Positions 43,744-54,625 of a stretch of DNA of 64,000 nucleotides are shown here, in pieces. The position numbers and the translations under genes are program-made. Each line of letters begins with the position of its first letter. The first letter of the stretch is position 1. A model generated the notes under the pieces. That model saw only the letters and a list, made by a program, of their open reading frames with translations, had not been told where the DNA came from and did not search any database. Origin of the DNA: Vibrio astriarenae (GTDB taxonomy: Bacteria > Pseudomonadota > Gammaproteobacteria > Enterobacterales > Vibrionaceae). The stretch covers positions 1,116,001 to 1,180,000 of the forward strand of contig NZ_CP047475.1 of the NCBI RefSeq assembly GCF_010587385.1, in the 5' to 3' direction.

Positions 43744-43784
43744 AAAAGCGCAGAGAGCAGCTTGTCGCTTCATCCTGCGCTTTT
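43744..43784. terminator. Bidirectional terminator
   Basis: AAAAGCGCAG and CTGCGCTTTT pair across a 21-nt loop between the convergent GTPase genes. Confidence 0.75.
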
Positions 43785-43802
43785 ATGATTTATTGAACAA
43801 GG

Positions 43803-44747
43803 TTAGCGCTTGTTTTTTAGGTAGCGCTTGCGGCGTTCTTCTTTCTTCTTCGCCTTCTCTTCAGCTTTGCGAGCCGCTTCAATTTCAACTTCCACCAACT
43901 CTTTGGTGATCATCTCCGGTAACTCCAGGGTGAGTTGACCTAATGTACCGTTGCGCAGTTCGTGCAGAAGAATCTCTGATGCTTTGTGTAGGTTGACTCG
44001 ACCACCAGATTGCAGTGCGCCACGACGGCGACCGATCTCTTCCATGATCTCCAGATCTGACTCTGGCATTTCATCGATTTCATAGCGATCTTTCAGGCGT
44101 TGAGGATAAGCTTGCGCTAGATATTCAACGGTATAGAACGCCACATCTTCATATTCCATCGCGGTATCTTTTACCGCGCCAGTGGCTGCTAAGCGGAAGC
44201 CGCTGTGTGGATTCTCCACTTTTGGCCATAAAATCCCTGGGGTGTCAGAAAGGACGATACCGTTTTGCAGGTTAATACGTTGTTGGCGACGCGTCACCGC
44301 TGGTTGGTTACCGGTTACAGCAATCGTGCGGCCAGCAAGCGTATTGATAATGGTCGATTTACCGACATTGGGAATGCCCATGATCATGGTACGAATGTTC
44401 TTACCAATCTCTTCACGATGTGGTGCTAACTTGCGACAAAGATCCATGATCTTATGGACTTCTTGAGGATTGGATGTAGTAATCGCCATCGCCTTCACAC
44501 CTTGCTCTTTTTCAAAGTGCGCAATCCATAAATCAGTCAACTCTGGGTCTGCCAAGTCACGCTTATTCAGCACCTTCACAACCGGCTTTTCACCACGGAT
44601 CTGTGAAATCATTGGGTTTTCGCTACTAAACGGGATGCGAGCGTCTAACACTTCAATAATGACGTCAACTTGCGGGATAGCCTCTTCGATCTCCTTGCGA
44701 GCTTTGTGCATGTGACCAGGAAACCATTGAATTGTATTATTAACCAT
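43803..44747 (-). CDS. ylqF: Ribosome biogenesis GTPase YlqF/RbgA
   Basis: This 314-residue protein is a circularly permuted GTPase: guanine-specificity motif NKRDL (about 61) comes before Walker A GIPNVGKSTIINTL (about 124) and DTPGILWP (about 173). It starts with the typical WFPGHMHKARKEI and ends in a Lys/Arg-rich tail (KAEEKAKKKEERRKRY). Homologues act in late 50S subunit assembly. Confidence 0.9.
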   Translation of the reverse strand: MVNNTIQWFPGHMHKARKEIEEAIPQVDVIIEVLDARIPFSSENPMISQIRGEKPVVKVLNKRDLADPELTDLWIAHFEKEQGVKAMAITTSNPQEVHKIMDLCRKLAPHREEIGKNIRTMIMGIPNVGKSTIINTLAGRTIAVTGNQPAVTRRQQRINLQNGIVLSDTPGILWPKVENPHSGFRLAATGAVKDTAMEYEDVAFYTVEYLAQAYPQRLKDRYEIDEMPESDLEIMEEIGRRRGALQSGGRVNLHKASEILLHELRNGTLGQLTLELPEMITKELVEVEIEAARKAEEKAKKKEERRKRYLKNKR

Positions 44748-44959
44748 ATGAAAAAGACCTTTTAGAACTAAGGTTCAGCTGGATGGGTATTTGGGGGCAG
44801 TAGGTTTGGTTGAGTGAGAGGCATAAAGGCTTCACTTAAGCCCCAAAAAGCATCATCAAGCAATAATGGTGTGATCTTAACACTTATTGCGTGAGACTAA
44901 AACTTCATGACGGGATAGGGTGAATGACTATATTCTAAGATGAAACATGTTTTGTTAAG

Positions 44960-44991
44960 GATATAGCGATGCGGTGAGGCATCGCTATATC
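44960..44991 (-). terminator. Strong hairpin after mglC
   Basis: GATATAGCGATGC and its complement form a 13-bp perfect stem with a 6-nt loop, 10 bp past the mglC stop. The minus-strand tail (CTTAACAAAAC) has no clean T run, so it may stabilise mRNA as much as terminate. Confidence 0.6.
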
Positions 44992-45001
44992 GATAGAGTG
45001 C

Positions 45002-46027
45002 CTACTTTTTCTTTTGGTACTTCATTGAATCAAGAGCAACAGCAAAGATGATAATGCTCCCTTTAATGATGTACTGCCAGTATGGGCTTACACCAATATA
45101 GGTCATACCGTAGTTGATCACGGTGAAGATCAATACGCCCGTCACTACGCCAGCGACGCTACCCACACCCCCAGCAAAGGATACGCCACCCACCACACAG
45201 GCGGCGATTGCATCTAGTTCATACATAAAGCCAAGGTTGTTCGTTGCACTACCAATACGACCGGCTTCTAACATACCGCCAAAGGCATAGAAAACGCCGG
45301 ATAGGGCATAGATTTTTAGTAGAGTAAGTGGAACGTTAACACCGGATACCTTGGCAGCTTCGGGATTACCACCGATGGCAAAGATATTTTTTCCAAACAC
45401 CGTCTTATTCCACAGTACCCATACAAAACCCGTTGCAATGATCGCGTAGAACGTTATGTAGGAGAGCCGGAAATCGCCCATTTGAACAAAGCCTTGGGCG
45501 AAGGTAGAAAATCGCTCATCAAAGCCGGCCACCGGAGAGGCACCAACAGAATCAAAGTAGAGCGAGTTTATCCCATAGACGATGATCATACTGCCAAGAG
45601 TCGCGATAAATGGCGTTACTTTTAGGTAAGCGACGATAATACCATTTACAAGACCAATAAGAGCCCCAACACAACACACTGCAATAATGACTGCGACAAT
45701 AGGTATTTCCCCTAAGTTTGGAAATACTTTATTCACATTGTCGACGGATTGCAGCAGTGTCGCAGATAAGACGGCAGCCAAACCGACTTGACGACCGGCG
45801 GAAAGGTCTGTGCCTTGGGTTACAATGAGGCCTGCGACCCCGAGCGCTATAATGACACGTACCGATGACTGTGTAAGGATGTTACTTAAGTTTCTTAAGC
45901 TTAGAAATGATGGTTCTTGGATTATGATGATAGCCAACAGAATAATGAGAACCGCATAAATGCCGCCTTCTTTAATATAATCAGCGATTTTTATGTCTTT
46001 GGGTGGGCGTAGCTTTGCGATATCCAT
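45002..46027 (-). CDS. mglC: Galactose/methyl-galactoside ABC transporter permease
   Basis: This 341-residue BPD_transp_2-type permease has about ten membrane segments and the signature region IVTQGTDLSAGRQVGLAAVL near residue 65 and GGVSFAGGVGSVAGVVTG near the C terminus. It is the third gene of mglB-mglA-mglC, 10 bp after mglA, as in enterobacteria. It forms the membrane channel for galactose uptake. Confidence 0.93.
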   Translation of the reverse strand: MDIAKLRPPKDIKIADYIKEGGIYAVLIILLAIIIIQEPSFLSLRNLSNILTQSSVRVIIALGVAGLIVTQGTDLSAGRQVGLAAVLSATLLQSVDNVNKVFPNLGEIPIVAVIIAVCCVGALIGLVNGIIVAYLKVTPFIATLGSMIIVYGINSLYFDSVGASPVAGFDERFSTFAQGFVQMGDFRLSYITFYAIIATGFVWVLWNKTVFGKNIFAIGGNPEAAKVSGVNVPLTLLKIYALSGVFYAFGGMLEAGRIGSATNNLGFMYELDAIAACVVGGVSFAGGVGSVAGVVTGVLIFTVINYGMTYIGVSPYWQYIIKGSIIIFAVALDSMKYQKKK

Positions 46028-46037
46028 TTACTTATCC

Positions 46038-47561
46038 TTATAAATATTTTGAAGCTAGATTGAGAATTTCATTCTGACCTGTCTCTTTTGTTACTAGGGT
46101 CCCCGCAGCGCGCCCGTTACTCATCACAAGAATTCGGTCGGTTATACCCAACAGCTCGGGCATTTCGGAGGAGATGATGATGATGCCTTTTCCTTTTTTG
46201 GCTAAATCCAAGATCAGCTGATAGATTTCAAATTTTGCACCGACATCAATGCCGCGTGTGGGTTCATCCATCATGAGGATTTCGGGCTCAGTAAGTAACC
46301 AGCGACCAATGACGACTTTTTGTTGATTCCCTCCAGATAGCGAACCAATTTGGGTTTTGTGACCGGGTGTTTTTACGCTCATAGAGTCAATGACCCACTG
46401 AGTATCTCCTTTCATATCCTTGTCGCTGAGAAGCCCAGACTTTTGACGGTAGCTCTCAATATTGGCGACGAGAGAATTAAAGGTGATATCAAGATTGGCG
46501 TAAATGCCTGTAGAGCGACGCTCTTCCGTGACGAGTGCAAATCCGTTTTGAATCGCTTCATGTGCATCTTTGTTGCGCATTACCTTGTCATGGAGTAGGA
46601 CCTCTCCGCTCTCTTTTTCTCGAACACCGAATATGGTTTCGACAATATCAGTCCGTTTGGCACCAACAAGTCCAGCAATTCCGAGGATTTCACCTTTGTG
46701 AAGTTCGAAGCTGATATCTTCGATAGACGGCTGGTTTTTCGCAGTGAGGTTGTTCACTTTGAGAATCACTTCTTCAGGTGTGTTGTGTTTCTCTGGGAAG
46801 CGCTGGGTCAATTCCCTGCCAACCATCATGGCGATGATTTGATCCATGGTCAGACCTTCTAGGGTACAGGTTTTGACCCATTGACCATCTCGGAGTACCG
46901 TTAACTCATCACATAGAGCAAAGATCTCTTCCATTTTGTGAGAGATATAAACGATGCCGCAGCCCTTATCTTTTAGTTTGCGGATTATCGTGAATAGATG
47001 ATTTACCTCTTTCTCAGTGAGTGATGAGGTGGGCTCGTCCATAATCACAATTTTGGCGTCGTAAGAGAATGCTTTCGCGATCTCTACCATTTGCATTTGC
47101 GAAACCGATAGAGTCGCGACTTTTGCACGGGGATCGATATCGATATCGAGCTCTTCAAATATCGCCTTTGTATCCCTATACATTTTGTCATGGTCAATGA
47201 AGAACCCGGTTTTTGGGTATCTACCCAGCCACATGTTGTCCATGACGGTTCGTTGTAAGACCTGGTTAAGTTCTTGGTGAACCATTGAAACACCGTTATC
47301 CAGAGCTTCTTTAGAAGATGTGAAATTAACATCTTTACCGAGAAACTTTATTGCCCCTTCGTCTTTTTCGTAGATACCAAATAGGCATTTGAGTAGCGTG
47401 GATTTCCCAGCGCCGTTTTCTCCCATAAGTGCATGGATAGAGTGGGGGCGAACTTTTAAAGTGACATTATCTAGGGCTTTAACTCCTGGAAAAGACTTAC
47501 TGACGCCTGTCATTTCTAGTAGCCATTCAGATTGAGTTTTAGGTTTTAATACAGCAGTCAT
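46038..47561 (-). CDS. mglA: Galactose/methyl-galactoside ABC transporter ATP-binding protein
   Basis: This 507-residue protein consists of two ABC domains in tandem, as in sugar importers of the CUT2 class. The first has [11 protein letters not shown], signature [13 protein letters not shown], and [11 protein letters not shown]. The second has a degenerate Walker A ([12 protein letters not shown]), signature [15 protein letters not shown] and [12 protein letters not shown]. It powers uptake through MglC. Confidence 0.94.
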   Translation of the reverse strand: MTAVLKPKTQSEWLLEMTGVSKSFPGVKALDNVTLKVRPHSIHALMGENGAGKSTLLKCLFGIYEKDEGAIKFLGKDVNFTSSKEALDNGVSMVHQELNQVLQRTVMDNMWLGRYPKTGFFIDHDKMYRDTKAIFEELDIDIDPRAKVATLSVSQMQMVEIAKAFSYDAKIVIMDEPTSSLTEKEVNHLFTIIRKLKDKGCGIVYISHKMEEIFALCDELTVLRDGQWVKTCTLEGLTMDQIIAMMVGRELTQRFPEKHNTPEEVILKVNNLTAKNQPSIEDISFELHKGEILGIAGLVGAKRTDIVETIFGVREKESGEVLLHDKVMRNKDAHEAIQNGFALVTEERRSTGIYANLDITFNSLVANIESYRQKSGLLSDKDMKGDTQWVIDSMSVKTPGHKTQIGSLSGGNQQKVVIGRWLLTEPEILMMDEPTRGIDVGAKFEIYQLILDLAKKGKGIIIISSEMPELLGITDRILVMSNGRAAGTLVTKETGQNEILNLASKYL

Positions 47562-47582
47562 ATCAGTACCTCAAAAAGAAAA

Positions 47583-47604
47583 GGGCAACTCTCATGAGTT
47601 GCCC
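47583..47604 (-). terminator. Intra-operon hairpin between mglB and mglA
   Basis: GGGCAACTC and GAGTTGCCC form a 9-bp stem with a TCAT loop, followed on the minus strand by TTTTCTTTTT. Such elements in binding-protein operons stabilise the upstream message or reduce read-through, giving excess MglB over MglA/C. Confidence 0.7.
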
Positions 47605-47612
47605 AGGAGGGG

Positions 47613-48593
47613 CTAATCTAGATTAGTGGCATCGACGCCTACGTAAGGTACACGCACAACTTTGTTGATGATCTTCCATTGCGTTCCTTCACCAGCTTCT
47701 TTGCCGTTGGCTAGGTTACGCGTGAGTTCGAAAGTTGCTTTTGCTTGGTTGTTAGCATCGTTGAGAACGGTACCTTGCATTTCACCGGAGCGAACAAGTG
47801 CTAGAGCTTCGCTCAAGGCATCGACGCCAAATACTGGGATTTCACTACGTCCTGCTGCTTTGAGAGATTCAATTGCGCCCATCGCCATAGCGTCGTTATT
47901 TGCAATGACGACTTCGATGTTTTTGCCGTTCGGGCCGGAGATCCAAGCATCGACTTTGTCTTTTGCCATTGCTGTATCCCACATACCGGTATCGAGATGA
48001 AGCTCTTCGGTTTCGATATTATGCTGTTCATTGAGTGTTTTGATTACGTAGCTAGAGCGAGCTTCAGCATCAGGGTGACCAGGCTCGCCTTTTAGAAGCA
48101 CATATTGAAGTTTTCCATCGCCGTTAACATCCCAATCTGGATTTTGGGCCCAGTGTTGAGCAATGAGATCACCTTGAATAATGCCTGACTCTTTCGAATC
48201 TGTGCCAACGTAATAAGCTTTATCATAGCTTGCTAGGGCATCGGCACTTGGCTCTTTGTTGTAGAAAACGATGGGCACGTTATCGAGTTTTGCTTTACTG
48301 ATCACCACAGGAGCGGCAGCTGGATCAACGAGGTTGATGGCGAGGGCTTTAACGCCTCTTGCGAGAAGAACATCAATTTGGTCATTCTGCATAGATTGGT
48401 TGTTTTGAGAGTCGTTCATTAACAGACGTACATCGCTGTCTGTCGCGGCCTCTGACTCAATTGCCTGACGTACGACAGACATAAAGTTGTCATCATATTT
48501 ATAGACAGTGAACCCTAGCGTTGTTTTCGCATGCGCGACTCCCGAGATAGCGAAACCTGCGAGCATCGATAGTAATAGTGTTTTTTTATTCAT
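47613..48593 (-). CDS. mglB: Periplasmic galactose/glucose-binding protein
   Basis: This 326-residue protein has a cleavable signal peptide ([20 protein letters not shown]). The calcium site of the galactose/glucose-binding protein is readable as [11 protein letters not shown] near residue 157, followed by [15 protein letters not shown]. Sugar-contacting elements ([25 protein letters not shown]) are in place. It captures galactose or glucose for MglAC, and in enteric bacteria also signals to the Trg chemoreceptor. Confidence 0.95.
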   Translation of the reverse strand: MNKKTLLLSMLAGFAISGVAHAKTTLGFTVYKYDDNFMSVVRQAIESEAATDSDVRLLMNDSQNNQSMQNDQIDVLLARGVKALAINLVDPAAAPVVISKAKLDNVPIVFYNKEPSADALASYDKAYYVGTDSKESGIIQGDLIAQHWAQNPDWDVNGDGKLQYVLLKGEPGHPDAEARSSYVIKTLNEQHNIETEELHLDTGMWDTAMAKDKVDAWISGPNGKNIEVVIANNDAMAMGAIESLKAAGRSEIPVFGVDALSEALALVRSGEMQGTVLNDANNQAKATFELTRNLANGKEAGEGTQWKIINKVVRVPYVGVDATNLD

Positions 48594-48684
48594 TTTATTT
48601 TCCTAGTTTACGTTGTTGGATTTTTGAACTAGCCAAATGAACTTAACGCAAATAGGGTGTACCAAACGTGATCAATGCAAAAAT

Positions 48685-48700
48685 GTGGTAACGATTACAT
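48685..48700. promoter_or_regulatory. GalR/GalS-type operator-like site, mglB-proximal
   Basis: GTGGTAACGATTACAT fits the GalR/GalS pattern (GTGKAANCGNTTWCAC) at 14 of 16 positions. It lies about 92 bp upstream of the mglB start codon. Confidence 0.6.
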
Positions 48701-48865
48701 GCTTTTATTGAATAAAATGTGAACAGTGCGTAGGTTTGATGAAACTACGAAATAACTTCATTAAGTTGCTAAAATGTAAATGTATAAAGGTGATTAAGTG
48801 TGCAGGTTTATGAAGAGACGGGTAGTTCAAAGGTTCGGAGTACGCAAACAAATGGTTTGATAAAT

Positions 48866-48881
48866 ATGAAATCGTTTACAG
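48866..48881. promoter_or_regulatory. GalR/GalS-type operator-like site, distal
   Basis: ATGAAATCGTTTACAG fits the same pattern at 13 of 16 positions, 181 bp further upstream. Two spaced operators would allow repression by DNA looping. Confidence 0.45.
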
Positions 48882-49092
48882 TATTTTGTTGTGTAATTGT
48901 TAACGTTGCCATTTGGGGCTCAAACTGACTCCTTCACCTCAAATTGTAAAAAGTGAAATAAATACACGCCGCTGTCGGATATTGTACTGCATTTATATTC
49001 ATTTTTAGTGCCTAATTGCTCCCTTGGGTTCATGTTGGGCCAACAATTAACTAAAAACATAGGACAATTTGAACGGCGAAGTTTGCTAGTAA

Positions 49093-49737
49093 CTAGACCG
49101 GGGGGTGAATCTTTGTCAGCATCTTAGCGACCGAACTTTTTGGTGTTTTGCCAATTTTCTTCATTAATGAGAAGTCGGGTTTGTCGATACCATAGTCGAG
49201 TTTCAGAATGCCTAGTTGTACCATCCAAAGTGCAGCTGTCACTTCTGCGTCCGCCAAGGCTCTGTGAAATACACCGTCATTCTCGATGCCATGATAGCGA
49301 ACTAAATCACCCAGCTTATGGGATGCCACTTCTTGGGATAGACGACGCGAAACAAGTAATGAACAGGCAAACTCACCGTCGTAGCTTCGTCCGATGTTTT
49401 CTAGTTCTGCATCCAAGAAGCGTTGATCAAAACTTGCATTGTGAGCAACGAGATTACTGCCTTGAATGAAATCAGCAAACTGGTTCATGACGACGTCACA
49501 GCTTTGTGCGGTAGCGAGCATGTTGTTGGTGATTCCGGTATAGCCTTCAATGAAGCTGCTGACTCGAAAACCTGGGTTCATTAGCTGTTGGAATCTGTCG
49601 ACAACTTCACCATTAACGAGCTTAATAGCACCAATTTCAATGGCGCGGTCACCTTGGTTTGGGGAGAGACCTGTAGTTTCAAAGTCGAGAACGATAACAG
49701 AGTTGGCTGCGTTGTTTAGGAGCACAATAGATTCCAT
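49093..49737 (-). CDS. DnaQ-like DEDDh 3'-5' exonuclease
   Basis: This 214-residue protein has ExoI VLDFETTGLSP, the substrate region EGYTGITNNML, ExoII AHNASFDQRFLD, and ExoIII HRALADAEVTAALW, with all DEDDh residues present. It is related to DNA polymerase III epsilon, but the C-terminal part after residue 180 lacks the polymerase-binding tail, so a repair or RNA-processing exonuclease is more likely than DnaQ itself. Confidence 0.85.
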   Translation of the reverse strand: MESIVLLNNAANSVIVLDFETTGLSPNQGDRAIEIGAIKLVNGEVVDRFQQLMNPGFRVSSFIEGYTGITNNMLATAQSCDVVMNQFADFIQGSNLVAHNASFDQRFLDAELENIGRSYDGEFACSLLVSRRLSQEVASHKLGDLVRYHGIENDGVFHRALADAEVTAALWMVQLGILKLDYGIDKPDFSLMKKIGKTPKSSVAKMLTKIHPPV

Positions 49738-49832
49738 TGATTAATACAGTCTGCCTTAAAGGTAAGGCGTTATAGGAGTCGGCATTGTAGCTCAAACTGT
49801 CTGATGCTTCTATCGATGAACTCGGAAACAAC

Positions 49833-49855
49833 AAAGGGACGAGAACCGTCCCTTT
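49833..49855 (-). terminator. Rho-independent terminator of the outer-membrane barrel gene
   Basis: AAAGGGACG and CGTCCCTTT form a 9-bp stem with a 5-nt loop, T-rich on the minus strand, 6 bp after the stop. Confidence 0.75.
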
Positions 49856-49861
49856 TGGAAA

Positions 49862-51016
49862 TTAGAATACTTCGTTTACGTGAAAATAGAATGCTGTTTC
49901 GTCGTTGCCGAAGCCAATATCAGCACGAACGTTCACTTTGTCTTTGATTTTAAAACGTAATCCAGTACCTACACTGGTGAGTAGGTCATCATTGAGTTGG
50001 TTGATTTCAGGCGCGACGGAGCCAACCCCTCCCCAGACAACCGCGCCTAAGCGCCAGAATATCGGTAGTCGATATTCTATTTGCCCCAATGCCATATGGT
50101 TATCGCGATAGCGCCCCTCAACGTGCCCACGTAAACCATGTGCACCACCGATATCTGGGAGTCGATTCCAAGGTACGTCGCCGCTAGTAAAGTCCCCTTG
50201 TACTTGCCAAGCAATGAGGCCAGGAAAGTCGCCTAAGCTGATGTAGTTGGCCAGTTCAAAGTTGTATTTCCCGAACCAGTCATCGGTTAAAGAAGAGTGG
50301 TAATACCCGGCAGTCACATCAAACAGGACACCTTCAGAGGCGTTAAGAACATTATCACGCGAGTCATAAGCCGCACTTACCTTAGCGCCATAACTGGTGT
50401 TTTTCTGCAAATCAGAGGCAGGTATTAAGGAGCCTCTATCATCTTCAAGTTCAAAGTCACTGGCTTTGGCATAAGTGACATTGGCACCGAGACCAAGGTA
50501 AAAATCATCCGCGACTTTGGTGAGTAGGGTGGGCTCTAGCAGAGCGACTTGCTCTGAGTAGTTAATACGGTTTTGATCAACACTACCAGCATCGTGTCCA
50601 ACACCATAGTATACGCCCGCGTCATCAAATAACTCGAAATCTAGGTAAAAGCGATGTTGATCGCCGGAGAAAAAGTGACGATTTTCGAAGGTGATTCCCT
50701 TGGAGCCATTACTGGATATATAGGGGTTAATGACCATCGACGAAGGCTGGGTTGTACCTTCATAGGTATCGCCATAGAGACCGACGTAGAGCAAGCCAAC
50801 ACCAAAGCCTTGCTCTGGTGTGTAGAACAGAGCGGGAATGTAACTCGAGTCGATTCCTTTGCTTGGGTCATACTCTTCTTCAGCACCGAATATTGCTAGA
50901 ACATCATCCAGTTTTTGTGTCGTTTCAGAGGGCGTGGTTTCAAACAGTGGTTGGACGGCAAAAGCTGGGCTAGCCAAGCAACAGGTGATTGCAGCGATTC
51001 GCAATACATCAATCAT
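49862..51016 (-). CDS. Omp85-type outer-membrane barrel protein (Bac_surface_Ag family)
   Basis: This 384-residue protein has a signal peptide (ITCCLASPAFA) and ends in Phe, typical of outer-membrane barrels. Alternating aromatic strands fill residues 60-384. The GAHGLRGHVEGRYRDNH segment matches the L6-loop VRGF/Y-type motif of the BamA/TamA family. No POTRA domain is present, as in short surface-antigen barrels of unknown role. It lies alone between an exonuclease gene and the trp terminator. Confidence 0.82.
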   Translation of the reverse strand: MIDVLRIAAITCCLASPAFAVQPLFETTPSETTQKLDDVLAIFGAEEEYDPSKGIDSSYIPALFYTPEQGFGVGLLYVGLYGDTYEGTTQPSSMVINPYISSNGSKGITFENRHFFSGDQHRFYLDFELFDDAGVYYGVGHDAGSVDQNRINYSEQVALLEPTLLTKVADDFYLGLGANVTYAKASDFELEDDRGSLIPASDLQKNTSYGAKVSAAYDSRDNVLNASEGVLFDVTAGYYHSSLTDDWFGKYNFELANYISLGDFPGLIAWQVQGDFTSGDVPWNRLPDIGGAHGLRGHVEGRYRDNHMALGQIEYRLPIFWRLGAVVWGGVGSVAPEINQLNDDLLTSVGTGLRFKIKDKVNVRADIGFGNDETAFYFHVNEVF

Positions 51017-51105
51017 GGGTCGTCTCTATAAGCGTTAAGTGGGCAGAGTATATACCTAAGTGATTTCAAACAGTAGTGTCTATGAGCGCCGCTCCAAAAA
51101 CGAAA

Positions 51106-51126
51106 AAAGGACGCATTGCGTCCTTT
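51106..51126 (-). terminator. Terminator of the trp operon
   Basis: AAAGGACGC and GCGTCCTTT form a 9-bp stem with a 3-nt loop. On the minus strand TTTTTTCG follows, 22 bp past the trpA stop. Confidence 0.85.
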
Positions 51127-51147
51127 AAGTTCTGAGGTGGTTGCCAA

Positions 51148-51954
51148 TTATTTCTGTGTTGCTGCTTTCATTGCGGAAACGAAGTTGCCAAGAGCTTCAA
51201 GCATTGCTTCTGGCTGTTCTACGTTTGCTTCAATGATCTTCACAACCGCTGAGCCAGAAATCGCACCCGCAGCACCTGCAGTCAGGGCTTGCTTCACTTG
51301 CTCTGGTTCTGAGATACCAAAACCGAGTAGTGCTGGTGGCGCATCAAATTGGTTGAGACGGTTGAGCATGTCGTCCACTGGCATGTTTGCCTTCGTTTCT
51401 GCACCCGTCACACCTGCGCGAGAAAGGAGGTAGGTGTAGCCGCCACCCAACTCCGAAACCTGTTTCAGCGTCTCATCACTGGCTGTTGGTGGTGCAATGA
51501 AAATTGGATGGACGCCGTGCTTCTTAGCCGCTTCGATGAACTCGCTCGCTTCATTTGTTGGAACATCAGCAATGAGAACGGAATCGATGCCTGCTTTCGC
51601 ACAACGCTCGTAGAAGTTCTCGATACCACGGGTGTACACAAGGTTGGCGTACATCAACAGGCCAATCGGTAGCTCTGGGTATTTTGCTCGGATTTTACCA
51701 ATCTGTTCAAAACAGATATCTGGGGTTGCACCCGAGTCCAAAGCGCGAATGTTCGCTCCTTGAATCGTTGGACCATCCGCTAGCGGATCTGAAAATGGGA
51801 TACCGAGTTCAAGCGCGTCGGCGCCGGATTCAACCAACGTTTCCATGATCTTGTAAGACTGTTCAGGACTAGGGTCACAAACCGTTACGAACGGTACAAA
51901 TGCGCCTTGATTCATTTCATTAAGGCGCTCAAACATCGCGTTATAACGATCCAT
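51148..51954 (-). CDS. trpA: Tryptophan synthase alpha chain
   Basis: This 268-residue TIM barrel has the catalytic Glu and Asp in [18 protein letters not shown] near residues 49-60. It cleaves indole-3-glycerol phosphate to indole, which is channelled to TrpB. Its ATG overlaps the trpB stop (TAATG), so the two subunits are translationally coupled. Confidence 0.96.
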   Translation of the reverse strand: MDRYNAMFERLNEMNQGAFVPFVTVCDPSPEQSYKIMETLVESGADALELGIPFSDPLADGPTIQGANIRALDSGATPDICFEQIGKIRAKYPELPIGLLMYANLVYTRGIENFYERCAKAGIDSVLIADVPTNEASEFIEAAKKHGVHPIFIAPPTASDETLKQVSELGGGYTYLLSRAGVTGAETKANMPVDDMLNRLNQFDAPPALLGFGISEPEQVKQALTAGAAGAISGSAVVKIIEANVEQPEAMLEALGNFVSAMKAATQK

Positions 51955-53144
51955 TAGATCACTCCTTTTTCTTGTAGGATATCGTGAACAGTGAAAATAT
52001 CTTTATCACCACGGCCGGATAGGTTAACCACCAATAGCTGCTCTTTCTCAGGGTTTTCTCGCGCCATTTTTAATGCGTGTGCTAATGCGTGTGCCGATTC
52101 AAGCGCTGGGATGATACCTTCATGTCGAGCAAGCTCTTGGAAGGCATCGAGTGCTTCATCGTCCGTCACGTTGTCGTATTCAGCACGACCAATTGCATTT
52201 AGATGTGCGTGTTGTGGGCCAACAGAAGGGAAATCAAGACCCGCGGATACTGAGTATGACTCTTCGATCTGACCGTGTGTGTCTTGCATCAATGGCGCTT
52301 TCATACCAAAGAAGATGCCTGTCGTACCGTGCTTAAGTGGTGCACCGTGCTGGTCTGTATCGATACCTTTACCTGCTGGTTCAACACCAATGAGGCGAAC
52401 GCTCTCTTCTTCAATAAAGTCAGCAAACATACCGATTGCGTTTGAGCCTCCGCCGACACAAGCGATCACGGCGTCAGGTAGGCGACCTTCACGCGCAAGT
52501 ACTTGGTTTTTAGTCTCTTCACCAATCATGTGCTGGAATTCACGCACGATGGTAGGGAATGGGTGTGGACCGGCAGCCGTACCTAGGAGGTAATGAGCCT
52601 CTTCATAGGTCGCTGACCAATCACGCAGCGCTTCGTTACAGGCATCTTTTAGTGTTGCTGAACCAGAGTGCACAGGAATAACCTCTGCACCCATCAGTTT
52701 CATGCGGAACACGTTAGGGCTTTGACGCTCAACGTCTTTTGCGCCCATATAAACGCGGCATTTTAGGTCGAGTAGGGCGCAAGCAAGTGCGGTTGCAACA
52801 CCATGTTGACCCGCGCCTGTTTCTGCGATGATCTCTTTCTTACCCATGCGCTTAGCAAGCAGCGCTTGTCCAAGTACTTGGTTAGTTTTGTGCGCGCCAC
52901 CGTGAAGAAGGTCTTCACGCTTCAGGTAAAGTTTTGTTTTTGTGCCTTTGGTTAGGTTACGTGTAAGAGTTAGGGCAGTCGGGCGACCAGCATACTCTTG
53001 AAGCAGCGTCATAAATTCACTGCGAAACTCAGGATCTTCTTGCGCGTCGATAAACGCTTGCTCTAGTTGCTCTAGTGCTGGCACGAGAATCTGCGGAACA
53101 TACTGACCGCCGTATTCACCAAAGTAGGCATCGAGTTTAGCCAT
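51954..53144 (-). CDS. trpB: Tryptophan synthase beta chain
   Basis: From ATG 53144 (AAGGA upstream) the product is 396 residues, the usual size; a longer frame to 53207 is not needed. The PLP lysine is in [15 protein letters not shown], and the phosphate loop GGGSNAIG and C-terminal NLSGRGDKD are present. It condenses indole with serine to make tryptophan. Confidence 0.96.
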   Translation of the reverse strand: MAKLDAYFGEYGGQYVPQILVPALEQLEQAFIDAQEDPEFRSEFMTLLQEYAGRPTALTLTRNLTKGTKTKLYLKREDLLHGGAHKTNQVLGQALLAKRMGKKEIIAETGAGQHGVATALACALLDLKCRVYMGAKDVERQSPNVFRMKLMGAEVIPVHSGSATLKDACNEALRDWSATYEEAHYLLGTAAGPHPFPTIVREFQHMIGEETKNQVLAREGRLPDAVIACVGGGSNAIGMFADFIEEESVRLIGVEPAGKGIDTDQHGAPLKHGTTGIFFGMKAPLMQDTHGQIEESYSVSAGLDFPSVGPQHAHLNAIGRAEYDNVTDDEALDAFQELARHEGIIPALESAHALAHALKMARENPEKEQLLVVNLSGRGDKDIFTVHDILQEKGVI

Positions 53145-53184
53145 TTCTTTATTCCTTAATACTTTAAATTCAATGACGGTTGCA

Positions 53185-54624
53185 TTAATAGTCGCGAATT
53201 GCGGCAAACGCTTGAAGCAACTTGTCTAAATCTTTCTTACCAGGTGCGCTTTCGACACCTGAATTCAAATCTAAGCCGAGGCAACCCAATTGGGCGGCTT
53301 GCTTGGCATTATCTGGGTTCAAACCACCCGCCAGCATCACATCACATGGCTGGGCAATTAAAGACCAATCAAAGGTGTGGCCTGTGCCGCCACTTTGTGA
53401 GCCGACTTGAGCATCAAATAGGTGACGGTCAACGAACTTATCTATCAGTTGTGGCTCGCTATCGGTGACACCGTAGGCTTTCCAGATCTCAACGCTATCT
53501 TTAAGTTGAACACGTAGATGCTTGATAAAGTCTTGGTCTTCATCACCATGAAGTTGAACGGCGGCGAGTCCAAGTGCCTCAGCAGTATCGGCAACAAAAG
53601 CACTGTCGTGGTTTTGGAACACACCAACATATTTGAGTGGAGCACCACTCATAGTAAGACGAGCTGATTCGATATCTACTGCGCGTTTGGAGTGCTCAAC
53701 AAAGATAAGGCCACCAAATACGGCACCCGCTTGGTATGCCCTAGCAGCATCGTCAGAGTGCGTCAAACCACACACCTTGTTTTCGCCAAGCGTTACCTTA
53801 CGAACGGCAAGTTCGAGGTTGTCTTCAGCCATCAGTGAGCTGCCGATCAAGAAGCCGTCTGCGTGCGGTGCTAGGTCTCTAACTTGTTGGTGAGTGTAGA
53901 TACCGGACTCTGATATTACAGTCGCTTGTGGAGCAAGTTTGCGAATCAAAGGTGACAGCTCTTTGGTGCGATTAAGGTCTGTCGACAGGTCACGCAGGTT
54001 ACGGTTATTGATACCGATGACTTTTGCGCCAAGGTTCACTGCACGGTGCAGTTCCTCTTCGTTGCTGACTTCGGTAAGAATACCCATGTTTAGCTCATGC
54101 GCTACTTTTGCAAGGGACTGATACTCATCATCATTAAGCACGGAAAGCATCAGCAAGATAGCATCTGCACTGTAATTACGAGCTAGGTAAACTTGGTAAG
54201 TGTCTACCATAAAGTCTTTACACAAAATTGGTTGTTTTGCGATTTTGCGAACCTGAGGCAGAAACTCAAAGTTACCTTGGAAGTATTTTTCGTCGGTTAA
54301 TACCGAGATGGCGTTAGCGTGGTTGTTATAAACCGATGCAATGTAATCGAGATCGAAGTCATCACGGATCAGCCCTTTTGATGGAGAGGCTTTCTTACAC
54401 TCCATAATGAACGCCGATTGCTCCCCGCTTAGTGCTTCGTAAAAGCTACGATCAGACGGAATGAGATCGCCGATAAAGCTATCTAGAGGTTGCGCTGTTT
54501 TGCGCTCTGCAACCCATTGGTATTTGTCTTTGACAATTTTAGCCAGCACTTCTGCCATTTCAGCTTCTTTAACCGAGACATGTGCTGAAAGCTGTTCAGT
54601 TAGCTGTTCAGTTGATTGAGTCAT
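53185..54624 (-). CDS. trpCF: Bifunctional indole-3-glycerol phosphate synthase / phosphoribosylanthranilate isomerase
   Basis: From ATG 54624 the product is 479 residues. Residues up to about 280 are the TrpC barrel ([41 protein letters not shown]). The rest is the TrpF barrel, with the catalytic Cys in [11 protein letters not shown] and Asp in [10 protein letters not shown]. It catalyses two consecutive steps of Trp synthesis. The start is 1 nt after the trpD stop, with AAGG before it. Confidence 0.95.
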   Translation of the reverse strand: MTQSTEQLTEQLSAHVSVKEAEMAEVLAKIVKDKYQWVAERKTAQPLDSFIGDLIPSDRSFYEALSGEQSAFIMECKKASPSKGLIRDDFDLDYIASVYNNHANAISVLTDEKYFQGNFEFLPQVRKIAKQPILCKDFMVDTYQVYLARNYSADAILLMLSVLNDDEYQSLAKVAHELNMGILTEVSNEEELHRAVNLGAKVIGINNRNLRDLSTDLNRTKELSPLIRKLAPQATVISESGIYTHQQVRDLAPHADGFLIGSSLMAEDNLELAVRKVTLGENKVCGLTHSDDAARAYQAGAVFGGLIFVEHSKRAVDIESARLTMSGAPLKYVGVFQNHDSAFVADTAEALGLAAVQLHGDEDQDFIKHLRVQLKDSVEIWKAYGVTDSEPQLIDKFVDRHLFDAQVGSQSGGTGHTFDWSLIAQPCDVMLAGGLNPDNAKQAAQLGCLGLDLNSGVESAPGKKDLDKLLQAFAAIRDY

Positions 54625-54625
54625 C

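Larger units (their letters stand above)
48594..49092. other. Regulatory region upstream of mglB
   Basis: This 499-bp region holds two galactose-type operator-like sites and a TGTGA CRP half-site at 48718-48722. No ORF longer than a few dozen codons is credible. No terminator for the exonuclease gene at 49093 was recognised. Confidence 0.5.
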
